Shown here: positions 26,408 through 35,297 of the stretch, piece after piece
Numbering within the stretch: position 1 is the first letter of the stretch
Layout of the letters: each line of letters begins with the position of its first letter
From: Eubacteriales bacterium
GTDB lineage: Bacteria; Bacillota_A; Clostridia; Lachnospirales; Lachnospiraceae
Assembly: GCA_030533315.1 (NCBI GenBank)
Contig: JAUNJL010000011.1
Coordinates: 1 to 53,253 of the forward strand
Reading direction: 5' to 3'
Length of the DNA: 53,253 nt
Notes under the pieces: model-generated
What the model saw: only the letters and a program-made list of their open reading frames with translations
Told to the model about the DNA's origin: nothing
Databases searched by the model: none
Made by a program: the position numbers and the translations under genes

Positions 26408-27517
26408 TTATTTTACCTGGATCAGCTCGTATTCATCGGTGCCCAGGCCGATCTTTTTGGCGTGGGCGATGCAGCTCTTCCAGTTGGTGGAGGGGGAGAC
26501 GGCGCCAAAGTGGTCGTGTCCCTCATGGTCGGACTCATCCAGAAGGGTTCCGGGGATGATGGGCTGGGCGTTCACCGCATCGGCGCAGGCCACATCCAAC
26601 GCCACCGGATCAAAGGAGGCAAAGAAGCCCACGTCCGGGACGATGGCCGCATCGTTCTCCGAATGGCAGTCGCAGTAGGGGGAGACGTCGATGACAAGGC
26701 AGATGTGGAAGCTGGGCCTTCCGTCGACGACGGCCTTGGAATACTCGGCGATTTTGCAGTTCAGGATATCGTTGGACTCATCGGAGGCGGCGAGGACGGC
26801 GTCCTTGGGACATACGCCGATGCACCGCCCGCAGCCCACGCATTTGTCGTGATTGATGTAGGCCTTGCCGGTGGTAAACTCCGGCGCATCGTGGGCGCAG
26901 ATCTTGGCGCAGCGCTTACAGGAGATGCAGAGCTCCTCATCCACATGAGGTTTTCCGGCGCTGTGCATTTCCATCTTGCCGGCCCGGGAGCCGCAGCCCA
27001 TACCGATGTTCTTCAGGGCGCCTCCAAAGCCGGTGGCCTCATGGCCCTTAAAGTGGCTCAGGGAAATGAAGATGTCTGCATCCATGACGGCCCGGCCGAT
27101 CTTGGCCTCCTTCACGTACTGGCCGCCCTTTACAGGAACGTATTCCTCGTCCGTGCCCTTCAGGCCGTCGGCGATGATCACGTGACAGCCGGTGGAAAAG
27201 GGGGAAAAGCCGTTGGCGTAGGCCGCATCCATGTGATCCAGGGCATTTTTCCGGCCGCCCACGTACAGGGTGTTGCAGTCGGTGAGGAAGGGCTTGCCGC
27301 CCAGCTCCTTTACAAGGTCGGCCACCACCCTGGCATAATTGGGGCGGAGGAAGGCCAGGTTCCCCGGCTCACCGAAATGGATCTTGATGGCGGTGTATTT
27401 GTCCTGAAAATCAATTTCTTCCATGCCGGCCTTTTTGAGGAGACGTTTCAGCTTGACCAAAAGGCCATCGTTTATCCCGGTACGGAGATTGGTGTAATAA
27501 ACCTTTGCTTTTTCCAT
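26408..27517 (-). CDS. DUF362 protein with two [4Fe-4S] ferredoxin motifs
   Basis: A 369-residue DUF362 protein. The N-terminal two thirds carry family features (IKIHFGEPGNLAFLRP, SLSHFKGHEATGFGGALKN). An inserted ferredoxin module has two cluster motifs, CISCKRCAKICAHDAP and CVGCGRCIGVCPKD, at about residues 193-240. Biochemical role of the family is not established; an electron-transfer or metal-cofactor role is inference. The start at 27517 (MEKAKVYYTNLR) has CAGGAGGTATACTC upstream. It diverges from larE. Confidence 0.9.
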   Translation of the reverse strand: MEKAKVYYTNLRTGINDGLLVKLKRLLKKAGMEEIDFQDKYTAIKIHFGEPGNLAFLRPNYARVVADLVKELGGKPFLTDCNTLYVGGRKNALDHMDAAYANGFSPFSTGCHVIIADGLKGTDEEYVPVKGGQYVKEAKIGRAVMDADIFISLSHFKGHEATGFGGALKNIGMGCGSRAGKMEMHSAGKPHVDEELCISCKRCAKICAHDAPEFTTGKAYINHDKCVGCGRCIGVCPKDAVLAASDESNDILNCKIAEYSKAVVDGRPSFHICLVIDVSPYCDCHSENDAAIVPDVGFFASFDPVALDVACADAVNAQPIIPGTLLDESDHEGHDHFGAVSPSTNWKSCIAHAKKIGLGTDEYELIQVK

Positions 27518-27568
27518 GAGTATACCTCCTGATGTAGTCAGCGGCGCTGTGCCTCTGTTTCTGTGATC

Positions 27569-27597
27569 ATGATATCCCATTTGGGTGAAAATGGCAA
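27569..27597 (-). promoter_or_regulatory. DUF362 gene promoter with internal palindrome
   Basis: On the minus strand TTGCCA (27592-27597), 17-bp spacer, TATCAT (27569-27574). The spacer contains CCCATTTGGG (27576-27585), a 10-bp palindrome that could be an operator half. Confidence 0.6.
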
Positions 27598-27619
27598 GGT
27601 CAATAATTTTTAGGGAGCT

Positions 27620-27638
27620 CCCCGGCTTTTGGCCGGGG
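27620..27638. other. GC hairpin in DUF362-larE intergenic region
   Basis: CCCCGGC (27620-27626) pairs with GCCGGGG (27632-27638). No adjacent U-tract; function unclear. No obvious larE promoter was found in the 120 bp after it. Confidence 0.4.
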
Positions 27639-27758
27639 CTTGGGCCGTTTGCGGGAGCCTGCGGATGTTTGCGTGCGGCCGTTCAGGCGCCGGAGGGGCG
27701 GTGGGTTTTTGTATGTGACAGCTTGAAAAATCTGACGAAAGAAAAGAGGGAGAAGAAT

Positions 27759-28577
27759 ATGCTGGATCAAAAGAAAGAAATGCTCAGGAATCTGTTTATG
27801 GAGTATGGCAGGGAGGATGTGTGCGTCGCCTTTTCCGGCGGGGTGGATTCCAGCCTGGTGCTGATCCTGGCCTGCGAGGCGGCAAAAAGGACGGGAAAAA
27901 GGGTGTACGCCGTGACCATGGACACCGTCCTCCACCCCATGGAGGATCTGGAGGCGGCGAAGATGGTTTTGAAGGGGACCGGGGCCATACACAAGGTCAT
28001 CACCCTGGATGAGCTGGCCGTGCCGAAGCTGGCGGACAATCCCCCGGATCGCTGCTATCTTTGCAAAAAGGCCCTGTTCGGGAGGATGCTGGATTTTGCC
28101 AGGCAGGAGGGCTGCGCCCACCTTCTGGAGGGAAGCAATGAGGACGATCTTCACGTGTACCGGCCAGGCCTTTTGGCGGTGAAGGAGCTGGGGGTAAAAA
28201 GTCCTCTGGCCAGGTGCCGCATCACGAAGGAGGAGGTGCGCGCCCTGGCGGCGGAGCTGGGGATCCCCACCGCCGCCCGCCCGTCCGCTCCCTGCCTGGC
28301 CACCCGCCTTCCCTACGGGGCCCGGCTGGATCTTGCCCTTTTGAAGCGGATCGAAAAGGGGGAGGAGTATCTCAAGGGCCTGGGGCTTGGGAACGTGCGC
28401 ATCCGCGTCCACGGGGACATCCTTCGCCTGGAGACGGACCTGGAGGGGACGGGCCTGATCCTGGAAAAAAGGGAGGAGGTCCTGGAGCGCTTAAGAGAGG
28501 TGGGCTGCACCTACTTTACCCTGGATCTGGAAGGCTTCCGAAGCGGCAGCATGGATCTCACTCTGGAAAAGGAGTGA
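27759..28577 (+). CDS. larE: ATP-dependent sulfur transferase LarE family
   Basis: A 272-residue PP-loop protein of the LarE family. LarE supplies sulfur to the nickel-pincer nucleotide cofactor of lactate racemase. The PP-loop SGGVDS is at 26-31. Cys99 and Cys102 (RCYLCKK) and Cys179 (PSAPCLATR) are positioned like the three cysteines reported to hold a [4Fe-4S] cluster in cluster-type LarE proteins; Cys179 matches the sacrificial Cys176 of L. plantarum. Start ATG 27759 has AGAGGGAGAAG upstream; the open frame further upstream lacks family similarity. larA, larB and larC are not in this window, so its partner is unknown and another PP-loop sulfurtransferase role is possible. Confidence 0.87.
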   Translation: MLDQKKEMLRNLFMEYGREDVCVAFSGGVDSSLVLILACEAAKRTGKRVYAVTMDTVLHPMEDLEAAKMVLKGTGAIHKVITLDELAVPKLADNPPDRCYLCKKALFGRMLDFARQEGCAHLLEGSNEDDLHVYRPGLLAVKELGVKSPLARCRITKEEVRALAAELGIPTAARPSAPCLATRLPYGARLDLALLKRIEKGEEYLKGLGLGNVRIRVHGDILRLETDLEGTGLILEKREEVLERLREVGCTYFTLDLEGFRSGSMDLTLEKE

Positions 28578-28614
28578 AATTTTGCAGCCACATATCTTTG
28601 TCAAGAAAAAATAC

Positions 28615-28643
28615 TTGACAGCTAAAAAAAAATAAGATATGAT
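28615..28643 (+). promoter_or_regulatory. ylxM-ffh-rpsP operon promoter
   Basis: TTGACA (28615-28620), 17-bp A-rich spacer, TATGAT (28638-28643), 52 bp upstream of ylxM. Confidence 0.88.
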
Positions 28644-28694
28644 GTAACAGTTCGATTGGCCGAAGGCCAGGATAGGATCGTCAGGTGGTTGTAA

Positions 28695-29018
28695 ATGGAA
28701 AGGTTTGTGGAACGGGCGCTGCTCTATGATTTTTATGGCGAGCTTTTGACCAGCCGCCAGAGACAGGTCTACGAAAACGTGGTGCTGGAGGATTTTTCCT
28801 TGAGTGAGGCGGCCCAGGAGCTGGGGATCTCCAGGCAGGGCGTTCACGACATGATCCGCCGCTGCGACAAGGCATTGGAGGGATATGAGGAGAAGCTCCA
28901 TCTCGTGGAGAAGTTCCTGAACATCCGCAGCCAGGTCAAGAGGATCCGCCAGCTGGCTGAGAGCTCGGGGGCCCAGGAGATCGCGGCGATCTCCAGCGTG
29001 ATATTAGAGGAGTTGTGA
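28695..29018 (+). CDS. ylxM: YlxM family SRP-associated HTH protein
   Basis: A 107-residue UPF0122/YlxM protein. A sigma-70 region-4-like helix-turn-helix is visible (LTSRQRQVYENVVLEDFSLS, then ELGISRQGVHDMI). In streptococci YlxM binds SRP components and modulates SRP GTPase activity. It starts the ffh operon, 1 nt before ffh, so translation is likely coupled. AGGTGG precedes the ATG. Confidence 0.93.
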   Translation: MERFVERALLYDFYGELLTSRQRQVYENVVLEDFSLSEAAQELGISRQGVHDMIRRCDKALEGYEEKLHLVEKFLNIRSQVKRIRQLAESSGAQEIAAISSVILEEL

Positions 29019-29019
29019 C

Positions 29020-30369
29020 ATGGCATTTGAAAGCCTTACAGATAAACTGCAAAACGTATTTAAAAAGCTGAGGAGCAAGGGCAGGCTGACGGAGGAAGAC
29101 GTCAAGATCGCCTTGAAAGAGGTGAAGATGGCCCTTCTTGAGGCCGACGTGAATTTCAAGGTGGTGAAGCAGTTCACCAAGTCCGTGCAGGAGAGGGCCG
29201 TCGGGCAGGATGTGATGAATGGCCTGAATCCTGGACAGATGGTGATCAAGATCGTGAACGATGAGCTGGTTTCCCTGATGGGAAGCGAGACGGCGGAGCT
29301 GCCTGTGCGGCCCGGCAATGAGATGACGGTCCTGATGATGGCCGGCCTTCAGGGCGCCGGCAAGACCACTACGGCGGCCAAGCTTGCCGGAAAGCTGAAG
29401 TCGAAGGGGAAGCGTCCCCTTCTGGTGGCCTGCGACGTTTACCGTCCCGCAGCCATCACCCAGCTTCAGGTAAACGGAGAGAAGCAGGGAGTGGAGGTCT
29501 TCTCCATGGGCGACAGGAACAGCCCGGTGGATATTGCGAAGGCTTCTCTGGAACACGCCAGGACTCACCAGCAGAACGTGGTCATCATTGATACCGCCGG
29601 CCGTCTTCACATTGACGAGAGCATGATGAAGGAGCTGGAGGAGATCAAGGCGAACGTGGCAGTGGATGCAACGGTTCTGGTGGTGGACGCCATGACCGGC
29701 CAGGATGCGGTGAACGTGGCGAAGAATTTTACCGACCAGGTGGGGATCGACGGCGTGATCCTCACAAAGCTGGATGGAGATACCCGAGGCGGTGCGGCCC
29801 TTTCCATCAAGGCCGTCACCGGAAAGCCCATCTTCTACGTGGGTATGGGGGAGAAGCTTTCGGATCTGGAGCAGTTTTATCCAGAGCGCATGGCCTCCCG
29901 GATCCTTGGCATGGGGGACGTGATGAGCCTCATCGAGAAGGTGGAGGCCTCCGTGGACCAGGAAAAGGCCCAGGAGATGTCCAAGAAGCTGAAAAAGATG
30001 GATTTCGATTTCAACGATTACCTTACCAGTCTGGATCAGATGAACAGCATGGGCGGTATCGGCAGCATCCTGAAGATGCTCCCCGGAGTGGGAGGGAAGA
30101 TGAAGGAGCTGGAGGATATGATCGATGAGAAGGCCATGGACAGGACGAAGTCCATCATCCTTTCCATGACTCCCCAGGAGCGGAGCAATCCGGGCATCCT
30201 GAACGTTTCCCGGAAGAACCGGATCGCAAAGGGAGCAGGCGTGGACGTGGCCGAGGTCAACCGCCTTGTGAAGCAGTTTGAGCAGAGTAAGAAGATGATG
30301 AAACAGATGCCCGGTATGATGGGCGGCAAAATGGGTGGTAAAAGAGGCGGCTTCAGGCTTCCCTTTTGA
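29020..30369 (+). CDS. ffh: Signal recognition particle protein Ffh
   Basis: A 449-residue Ffh. The NG GTPase domain has GLQGAGKTT (about 107-115), DTAGRLHIDE and TKLDGDTRGG. The M domain (from about 300) binds SRP RNA and signal sequences and ends in a Met/Gly/Lys-rich tail (MKQMPGMMGGKMGGKRGG). Works with FtsY, encoded upstream. The SRP RNA gene was not found in this window. Confidence 0.98.
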   Translation: MAFESLTDKLQNVFKKLRSKGRLTEEDVKIALKEVKMALLEADVNFKVVKQFTKSVQERAVGQDVMNGLNPGQMVIKIVNDELVSLMGSETAELPVRPGNEMTVLMMAGLQGAGKTTTAAKLAGKLKSKGKRPLLVACDVYRPAAITQLQVNGEKQGVEVFSMGDRNSPVDIAKASLEHARTHQQNVVIIDTAGRLHIDESMMKELEEIKANVAVDATVLVVDAMTGQDAVNVAKNFTDQVGIDGVILTKLDGDTRGGAALSIKAVTGKPIFYVGMGEKLSDLEQFYPERMASRILGMGDVMSLIEKVEASVDQEKAQEMSKKLKKMDFDFNDYLTSLDQMNSMGGIGSILKMLPGVGGKMKELEDMIDEKAMDRTKSIILSMTPQERSNPGILNVSRKNRIAKGAGVDVAEVNRLVKQFEQSKKMMKQMPGMMGGKMGGKRGGFRLPF

Positions 30370-30422
30370 CATAAATGAAAACACAACCAAAAAATATAAG
30401 AAAAATCGGAGGAAAAACAGAC

Positions 30423-30668
30423 ATGGCAGTAAAGATCAGATTGAGAAGAATGGGACAGAAGAAGGCACCTTTTTACAGGATCGTCGTTGCAGATTCCCGC
30501 TGCAAGAGAGACGGAAGATGCATCGAGGAGATCGGAACCTACGATCCCAACCAGGAGCCCAGCGTGTATAAGGTGGACGAGGAAGCAGCCAGGAAGTGGC
30601 TGGCAGCAGGCGCCCAGCCCACAGAGGTTGTTGCGAAGATCCTGAAGATTGCCGGAATCGAGAAATAA
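30423..30668 (+). CDS. rpsP: 30S ribosomal protein S16
   Basis: An 81-residue S16 ([20 protein letters not shown]). The ATG at 30423 is preceded by GGAGGA at 9 nt; the open frame 16 codons upstream is not part of the family. Confidence 0.97.
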   Translation: MAVKIRLRRMGQKKAPFYRIVVADSRCKRDGRCIEEIGTYDPNQEPSVYKVDEEAARKWLAAGAQPTEVVAKILKIAGIEK

Positions 30669-30729
30669 GAGATACCCAGGCAGATGTTTCTGGGAAGTCC
30701 TTATGGGGAACAAGTCAGGGAGGTATATA

Positions 30730-30960
30730 ATGAAGGGATTAGTGGAAGTAATTGCGAAATCTCTTGTTGAGAATCCGGATGAGGTGGTCGTTACAGAGAC
30801 CGAGAAGGAGGATTCCATTGTGATCGAGCTGAAGGTTGGCCCGGCCGATATGGGAAAGGTCATCGGACGCCAGGGACGCATCGCAAAGGCTATCCGAACG
30901 GTGGTGAAGGCGGCTTCTTCAAAAAGCAGCAAAAAGGTGATCGTGGATATCCTGCAATGA
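30730..30960 (+). CDS. khpA: KH-domain RNA-binding protein KhpA
   Basis: A 76-residue single KH domain protein with the GxxG loop IGRQGR. KhpA pairs with KhpB (not here) to bind RNA and affects cell elongation in streptococci. Start ATG 30730 follows GGGAGG. Standard position between rpsP and rimM. Confidence 0.95.
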   Translation: MKGLVEVIAKSLVENPDEVVVTETEKEDSIVIELKVGPADMGKVIGRQGRIAKAIRTVVKAASSKSSKKVIVDILQ

Positions 30961-30983
30961 AATACCGCAGGCGAAAGCCGATA

Positions 30984-31027
30984 TATGACAGGGGCTGTGT
31001 AAGACATGGCTCCTGTTTGCTGTCATA
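30984..31027 (+). other. Structured spacer between khpA and rimM
   Basis: TATGACAG (30984-30991) pairs with CTGTCATA (31020-31027). Inside, AGGGGCTGTG and CATGGCTCCT can form a second stem with three G-U pairs. No U-tract, so a processing site or stabilising structure is likelier than termination. Confidence 0.5.
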
Positions 31028-31121
31028 AGGTCTCCGTCTGACGGCATCTTGTAAACGGTCATGGGGGAGGGCGGTATATGGGAGGAAAATAAGCCCTTCT
31101 TCCGAAAAAAAGGAGTGAAAA

Positions 31122-31625
31122 ATGGAGGATCTATTGAAAATAGGCGTCATCACCACCACCCACGGGATCCGGGGAGAGGTGAAGGTGTATCCCACCACGG
31201 ATGCGGAGCGCTTTACCCAGCTGGAGTACCTGCTTCTGGACACAGGCAGGGAGATGCTTCGGATGGAGGTGAAGGGCGTCCGTTTTTTTAAGAATCTGGT
31301 GATCCTGAAGTTTCAGGGGATCGACAACATCAACCAGATCGAAATGTACAAAGGAAAAGAACTCTGGATCCCCAGGGAGGAGGCCCAGGAGCTGGGCCAG
31401 GATGAGTATTACATCGGGGATCTGATGGGGATGGAGGTCCGGCTGGAGGATGGTCAGAGGTTCGGCGTCTTGAAGGACGTGCTGGAGACCGGTGCCAACG
31501 ATGTGTACGTGGTGGAGACGCCGGAGGGCCGGGAGGTGCTCCTTCCCGCCATCCGGGAATGTATCCTGGAGGTGGACGTGGAAAAGAACGTCATGACCAT
31601 ACATCTGATGAAAGGACTTGTCTGA
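31122..31625 (+). CDS. rimM: 16S rRNA processing protein RimM
   Basis: A 167-residue RimM with N-terminal beta-barrel (IGVITTTHGIRGEVKVYP) and PRC-barrel C-terminal domain (YYIGDLMGMEVRLEDG; EVLLPAI). It aids maturation of the 30S head and binds S19. The trmD start codon follows its stop without any gap. Confidence 0.96.
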   Translation: MEDLLKIGVITTTHGIRGEVKVYPTTDAERFTQLEYLLLDTGREMLRMEVKGVRFFKNLVILKFQGIDNINQIEMYKGKELWIPREEAQELGQDEYYIGDLMGMEVRLEDGQRFGVLKDVLETGANDVYVVETPEGREVLLPAIRECILEVDVEKNVMTIHLMKGLV

Positions 31626-32417
31626 ATGAATTTTCATGTATTGACCTTATTTCCCGAGATGATCCAGGGGGGAATGAACACCAGCATCACAGGGCGGGCC
31701 ATAAGCAGCGGCATTCTTTCCATGGAGGCGGTGAACATCCGGGATTTTGCCTTCAACAAGCACCAAAAGGTGGATGATTACACCTACGGGGGCGGCGCCG
31801 GGATGCTGATGCAGGCGGAGCCCGTGTACCTTGCCTACGAATCCATTGAGAAGAAGCTGGGAAAAAAGCCCAGGGTGGTTTACGCAACGCCCCAGGGGGA
31901 GGTTTTCCACCAGGGGATGGCAAGGGAGCTGGCAAGGGAGGAGGATCTGGTCTTTCTCTGCGGCCACTATGAAGGGATCGACGAGCGGGTTTTGGAGGAG
32001 ATCGTCACGGATTACGTATCCATCGGGGATTATGTCCTCACAGGGGGGGAGCTGGCGGCCATGGTGATGATGGACGCCATTTCCCGTATGGTTCCCGGCG
32101 TCCTGAGCAACCAGGAGTCGGGGGAAACGGAGTCCTTTGCAGGGAATCTTCTGGAATATCCTCAGTACAGCCGTCCGGAGGTCTGGCATGACAAGGCCGT
32201 GCCCCCGGTACTCATGAGCGGCCACCATGCCAACATCGAGAAGTGGCGTCGGGAGCAGTCCATCCTCCGCACGGCAAGGCGAAGGCCGGATCTGCTGAAA
32301 AAGGCGGACCTCACAAACAAGGAGTGGAATGTGGTACGTCAGCTGCGGAAGCAGTGGAAGGAGGAGGCTCTTGCGGCAGAGGAGGCCTCTCAAAAAGGAG
32401 ATATGGACAGCCTATGA
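31626..32417 (+). CDS. trmD: tRNA (guanine37-N1)-methyltransferase
   Basis: A 263-residue TrmD, a trefoil-knot SAM enzyme that methylates G37 next to the anticodon. Seen: [11 protein letters not shown] at the N-terminus, [26 protein letters not shown] and [14 protein letters not shown] (knot). The usual next gene rplS (L19) is missing; queA overlaps by 4 nt instead (ATGA). Confidence 0.98.
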   Translation: MNFHVLTLFPEMIQGGMNTSITGRAISSGILSMEAVNIRDFAFNKHQKVDDYTYGGGAGMLMQAEPVYLAYESIEKKLGKKPRVVYATPQGEVFHQGMARELAREEDLVFLCGHYEGIDERVLEEIVTDYVSIGDYVLTGGELAAMVMMDAISRMVPGVLSNQESGETESFAGNLLEYPQYSRPEVWHDKAVPPVLMSGHHANIEKWRREQSILRTARRRPDLLKKADLTNKEWNVVRQLRKQWKEEALAAEEASQKGDMDSL

Positions 32418-33439
32418 AAACATCAGATTTTTATTATGAACTTCCCCAGGAGCTGATCGCCCAGGATCCCCTGGAGGACAGGAGCTCATCCCGCCTGATG
32501 CACCTCTCCCTGAAGGACGGGGGCATCACCCACCGCCGTTTCACGGACGTGGTGGAGTATCTGGATCCGGGGGACTGCCTGGTGCTCAACGACACCAAGG
32601 TGATACCGGCCAGGCTTTACGGCCAGAAGGAGGAGACGGGAGGGCTTGTGGAGATCCTTCTTCTGAAAAGGCGGGAGAAGGACATCTGGGAATGCCTGGT
32701 AAAGCCGGGAAAAAAGGCCCGCCCCGGCGCAAGGCTCCTCTTTGGAGACGGGGTCCTGAAGGGGGAGATCCTGGACATTGTGGAGGAGGGGAACCGCCTC
32801 ATCCAGTTTCAGTACCAGGGCATCTTTGAGGAGATCTTGGATCGGCTGGGGGAAATGCCCCTGCCCCCCTATATCACCCACAAGCTGAAGGACAAAAACC
32901 GTTACCAGACCGTGTACGCAAAGCACGAGGGCTCTGCGGCGGCCCCCACGGCGGGCCTGCACTTTACGGAGGAGCTTCTGGAAAAGGTGAAGGAAAAGGG
33001 CGTTTCCATCGCCCATGTGACCCTCCATGTGGGCCTTGGCACCTTCCGTCCGGTCAAGGTGGAGGATGTGGAGACCCATCACATGCATTCGGAGTTTTAT
33101 GTGGTGGAGGAGGATCAGGCCCGTCTCATCAACGAGACGAAGAGGCGGGGAGGCCGGATCATCTCCGTGGGGACCACCAGCTGCCGCACCCTGGAGTCGG
33201 CAGCTGGTGAGGACGGCCGCATCAAGGCCGGAAGCGGCTGGACGGATATTTTCATCTATCCCGGCTACCAGTTCCGCATCATCGACGGCCTCATCACCAA
33301 CTTTCATCTCCCCGAGTCCACCCTTCTCATGCTGGTCTCCGCACTGGCCGGAAAGGAGAACATCCTCCGGGCCTATGAGGAGGCGGTGAAGGAGAGATAC
33401 CGTTTTTTTTCTTTTGGGGATGCCATGGTAATCATCTGA
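32414..33439 (+). CDS. queA: S-adenosylmethionine:tRNA ribosyltransferase-isomerase QueA
   Basis: A 341-residue QueA, which adds the epoxyqueuosine ring to preQ1 in GUN-anticodon tRNAs. Signatures: [43 protein letters not shown], and [15 protein letters not shown]. The ATG at 32414 overlaps the trmD stop by 4 nt, with AAGGAG 13 nt upstream inside trmD, so coupling is likely. No other queuosine genes are in the window. Confidence 0.97.
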   Translation: MKTSDFYYELPQELIAQDPLEDRSSSRLMHLSLKDGGITHRRFTDVVEYLDPGDCLVLNDTKVIPARLYGQKEETGGLVEILLLKRREKDIWECLVKPGKKARPGARLLFGDGVLKGEILDIVEEGNRLIQFQYQGIFEEILDRLGEMPLPPYITHKLKDKNRYQTVYAKHEGSAAAPTAGLHFTEELLEKVKEKGVSIAHVTLHVGLGTFRPVKVEDVETHHMHSEFYVVEEDQARLINETKRRGGRIISVGTTSCRTLESAAGEDGRIKAGSGWTDIFIYPGYQFRIIDGLITNFHLPESTLLMLVSALAGKENILRAYEEAVKERYRFFSFGDAMVII

Positions 33440-33458
33440 CACCCTCGCCAGACAGAAA

Positions 33459-33533
33459 AAAAGATCCGGCCCGCCGCCCTGGCATGGGCGGAGGATCCTG
33501 CTTTTGGGATCCTTTTTGCGGGCGGGATCTTTT
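33459..33533. terminator. Nested convergent terminators after queA and capA-like gene
   Basis: The inner hairpin AGGATCC/GGATCCT (33492-33498, 33507-33513) followed by TTTT terminates queA. An outer 16-bp stem with one G-G mismatch (33459-33474 with 33518-33533) has seven T on the minus strand and suits the opposing gene. Confidence 0.75.
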
Positions 33534-33557
33534 GTTGTATGGGGGCTTTGCCTGGTA

Positions 33558-34862
33558 TCAGGCGGGCGGATCGGAGATTTGGGCTGGGGAGATCCAGGAA
33601 CTTCTCTCCTCAATTTTGGAGAGGATGCGGGCTTTTTCCTCATCCTGGGCGGGAGTGGGCTGATAGTTGTTGTAGCCGCAGGCGGAGGAGATGGAGCAGG
33701 GGATGATGGTAACATCCTCGCAGGGCTCTGCGCCGCCGGCCGTGACGGTGAAGGTCTGCTGGAAGATCATGGTGTCGCTGTCGCTGGGGGCGCTGTTGCC
33801 GCCGAAACAGAAATTTCCCAGGCTGTAGACGATTCGTCTTCCCTTGTAGGATTCTATTCCCTGAAGGACGTGGGGATGGTGGCCGCAGACAAGGTGGGCG
33901 CCCTGGTCAATGGCCAGGCGGCCCAGGGTCGTCTGGTTGATGTCCGGCACGGTCTCCTTTTCGTTGCCCCAGTGGAAGATCACGATGATCAGCTGGGCTC
34001 CCTGAGCCTTTACGGAGGCGATGTTGTCCTTCAGCTGCTGCTGGCGGCCCAGGTGGTCGTTCAGCTCGTAGATCCCTACAAGGCCCACCTTGACGCCCTT
34101 GATCTCCATGATGGCCGTTTCATCGTAGCCAAAATGGACGACGCCCTCCTCCTCAAGGGCTGCCATGGTGTCGGCAAAGCTTTGCTCTCCGTAGTCGTGG
34201 CTGTGGTTGTTGGCGGTGCTGACGGCCTCCACGCCGCCGCTGGACAGGATTTTGGCGTAGGAGGGAGGGGCCTTGAAGGCGAAGGTTTTTTCTTCCCGGG
34301 CAGTGGACCAGGTCAGCGTTCCTTCCATATTGGCGATGGTGAGGTCGTCCGCCTCAAAGATACTTTTTACATTGGTGAAAAAATACTCCGGCCCATAGCT
34401 GTCGTAGTAAGCGTTCAGGCTGGCGCCGTAGTCGAAGGACTCGTCGGTTCCCAGGGTGCAGTCCCCCACCACGCTCACCGTGAGGGTCACGGGGGCCGTC
34501 TCCGGCGCGGAGGCGGGCTGTGGCTCGGAGCTTTCCTGGGGAACCGGGTTCTCCCTTTTTGGAGGGCTTGGGGACTGTCCGGCGGATTTTCTCTGGTCCT
34601 GGGAGACGGCTCCCTTGGCTGCGGCGGGAACCGGCTTTTTGCCCCAGACCTGGAAGAGCAGCGCAGCCGTCAAAAGAAGAAAGGCTGCTCCGGCACAGCC
34701 CAGCATCTGGAGGAGCCTTCGCCTTCGCCGGCCATATTTGGATTTTTGATAGACCGCTTTTCGTCTCTTCCTGAGATCTAAGGGGGAAGGCCTCCCCGCG
34801 GATGGCCTGGCGGATTGGCGCCCTTCCTTTTGGGGGGTCTTTTTTTGTCTTTGGTCACTCAT
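33558..34862 (-). CDS. CapA/PgsA-like metallophosphatase family protein, membrane anchored
   Basis: A 434-residue protein. A basic cytoplasmic N-terminus (about 1-48) and one membrane helix (about 50-72) are followed by a Ser/Pro/Glu-rich linker (80-125), then a CapA domain on the outer face. CapA features seen: SVVGDCTLGTD, ANMEGTLTW, STANNHSHDYG, IFHWGNEKE, CGHHPHVLQG and YSLGNFCFGG. CapA/PgsA proteins take part in poly-gamma-glutamate synthesis, but the pgsBC partners are absent; many clostridial homologues are stand-alone with unknown function. AAAGGA precedes the ATG at 34860-34862. Confidence 0.88.
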   Translation of the reverse strand: MSDQRQKKTPQKEGRQSARPSAGRPSPLDLRKRRKAVYQKSKYGRRRRRLLQMLGCAGAAFLLLTAALLFQVWGKKPVPAAAKGAVSQDQRKSAGQSPSPPKRENPVPQESSEPQPASAPETAPVTLTVSVVGDCTLGTDESFDYGASLNAYYDSYGPEYFFTNVKSIFEADDLTIANMEGTLTWSTAREEKTFAFKAPPSYAKILSSGGVEAVSTANNHSHDYGEQSFADTMAALEEEGVVHFGYDETAIMEIKGVKVGLVGIYELNDHLGRQQQLKDNIASVKAQGAQLIIVIFHWGNEKETVPDINQTTLGRLAIDQGAHLVCGHHPHVLQGIESYKGRRIVYSLGNFCFGGNSAPSDSDTMIFQQTFTVTAGGAEPCEDVTIIPCSISSACGYNNYQPTPAQDEEKARILSKIEERSSWISPAQISDPPA

Positions 34863-35297
34863 GCTGAAATCCTTTCGCTGCCGTTCACGCCTGCCATGTC
34901 TGCCCTGTTCAATAGGCGGGCCATAGATGAGGACTGCCGGGGCCCTGGGGGAAAGGATCCCTTCCGGGCCTTTGTCTGCAGGTTATCTGTGGACGGGAAT
35001 CTTCATTGCGTTTTCTGATAGAGGGCAGGCCCTATACACAGTATAAGGAACTTTTGATCCTGCGTCAACTGGGAACTGGGCGGGACCACCCTTCTTCGGG
35101 AGGGGACAGAGGCGCTGCAGTCTCAAAGGGATGGGATCATGCCTTGGCCGGGGCGGCGGGAGACGGGGGCTTTCCGGGAAGGGCGCCAAGGGGCAGCCTG
35201 GGGGATCAGGAAAAGGCTTCCAGCGAAAGAAGCAAGCAAAATACAGACAACGGTTCAGATGGCTGAGCCGCTGCAGATAAAGAAAGGAACAAAAGAA
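34863..35297. other. 435-bp intergenic region, capA-like to nfo
   Basis: Divergent spacer. It contains a minus-strand promoter (35040-35068, listed separately) and otherwise GC-rich sequence with no gene, RNA motif or repeat that I recognise. No convincing plus-strand promoter for nfo was seen. Confidence 0.5.
35040..35068 (-). promoter_or_regulatory. Promoter for capA-like gene
   Basis: On the minus strand TTGACG (35063-35068), 17-bp spacer, TATACT (35040-35045). The predicted leader before the start codon is about 170 nt, long enough for a regulatory structure, but none is evident. Confidence 0.65.

Noticed and set aside
34863..35297. Search for riboswitch or T-box in the capA-nfo spacer and in other leaders
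   Set aside because: No conserved T-box antiterminator sequence or recognised riboswitch core was found in any leader.
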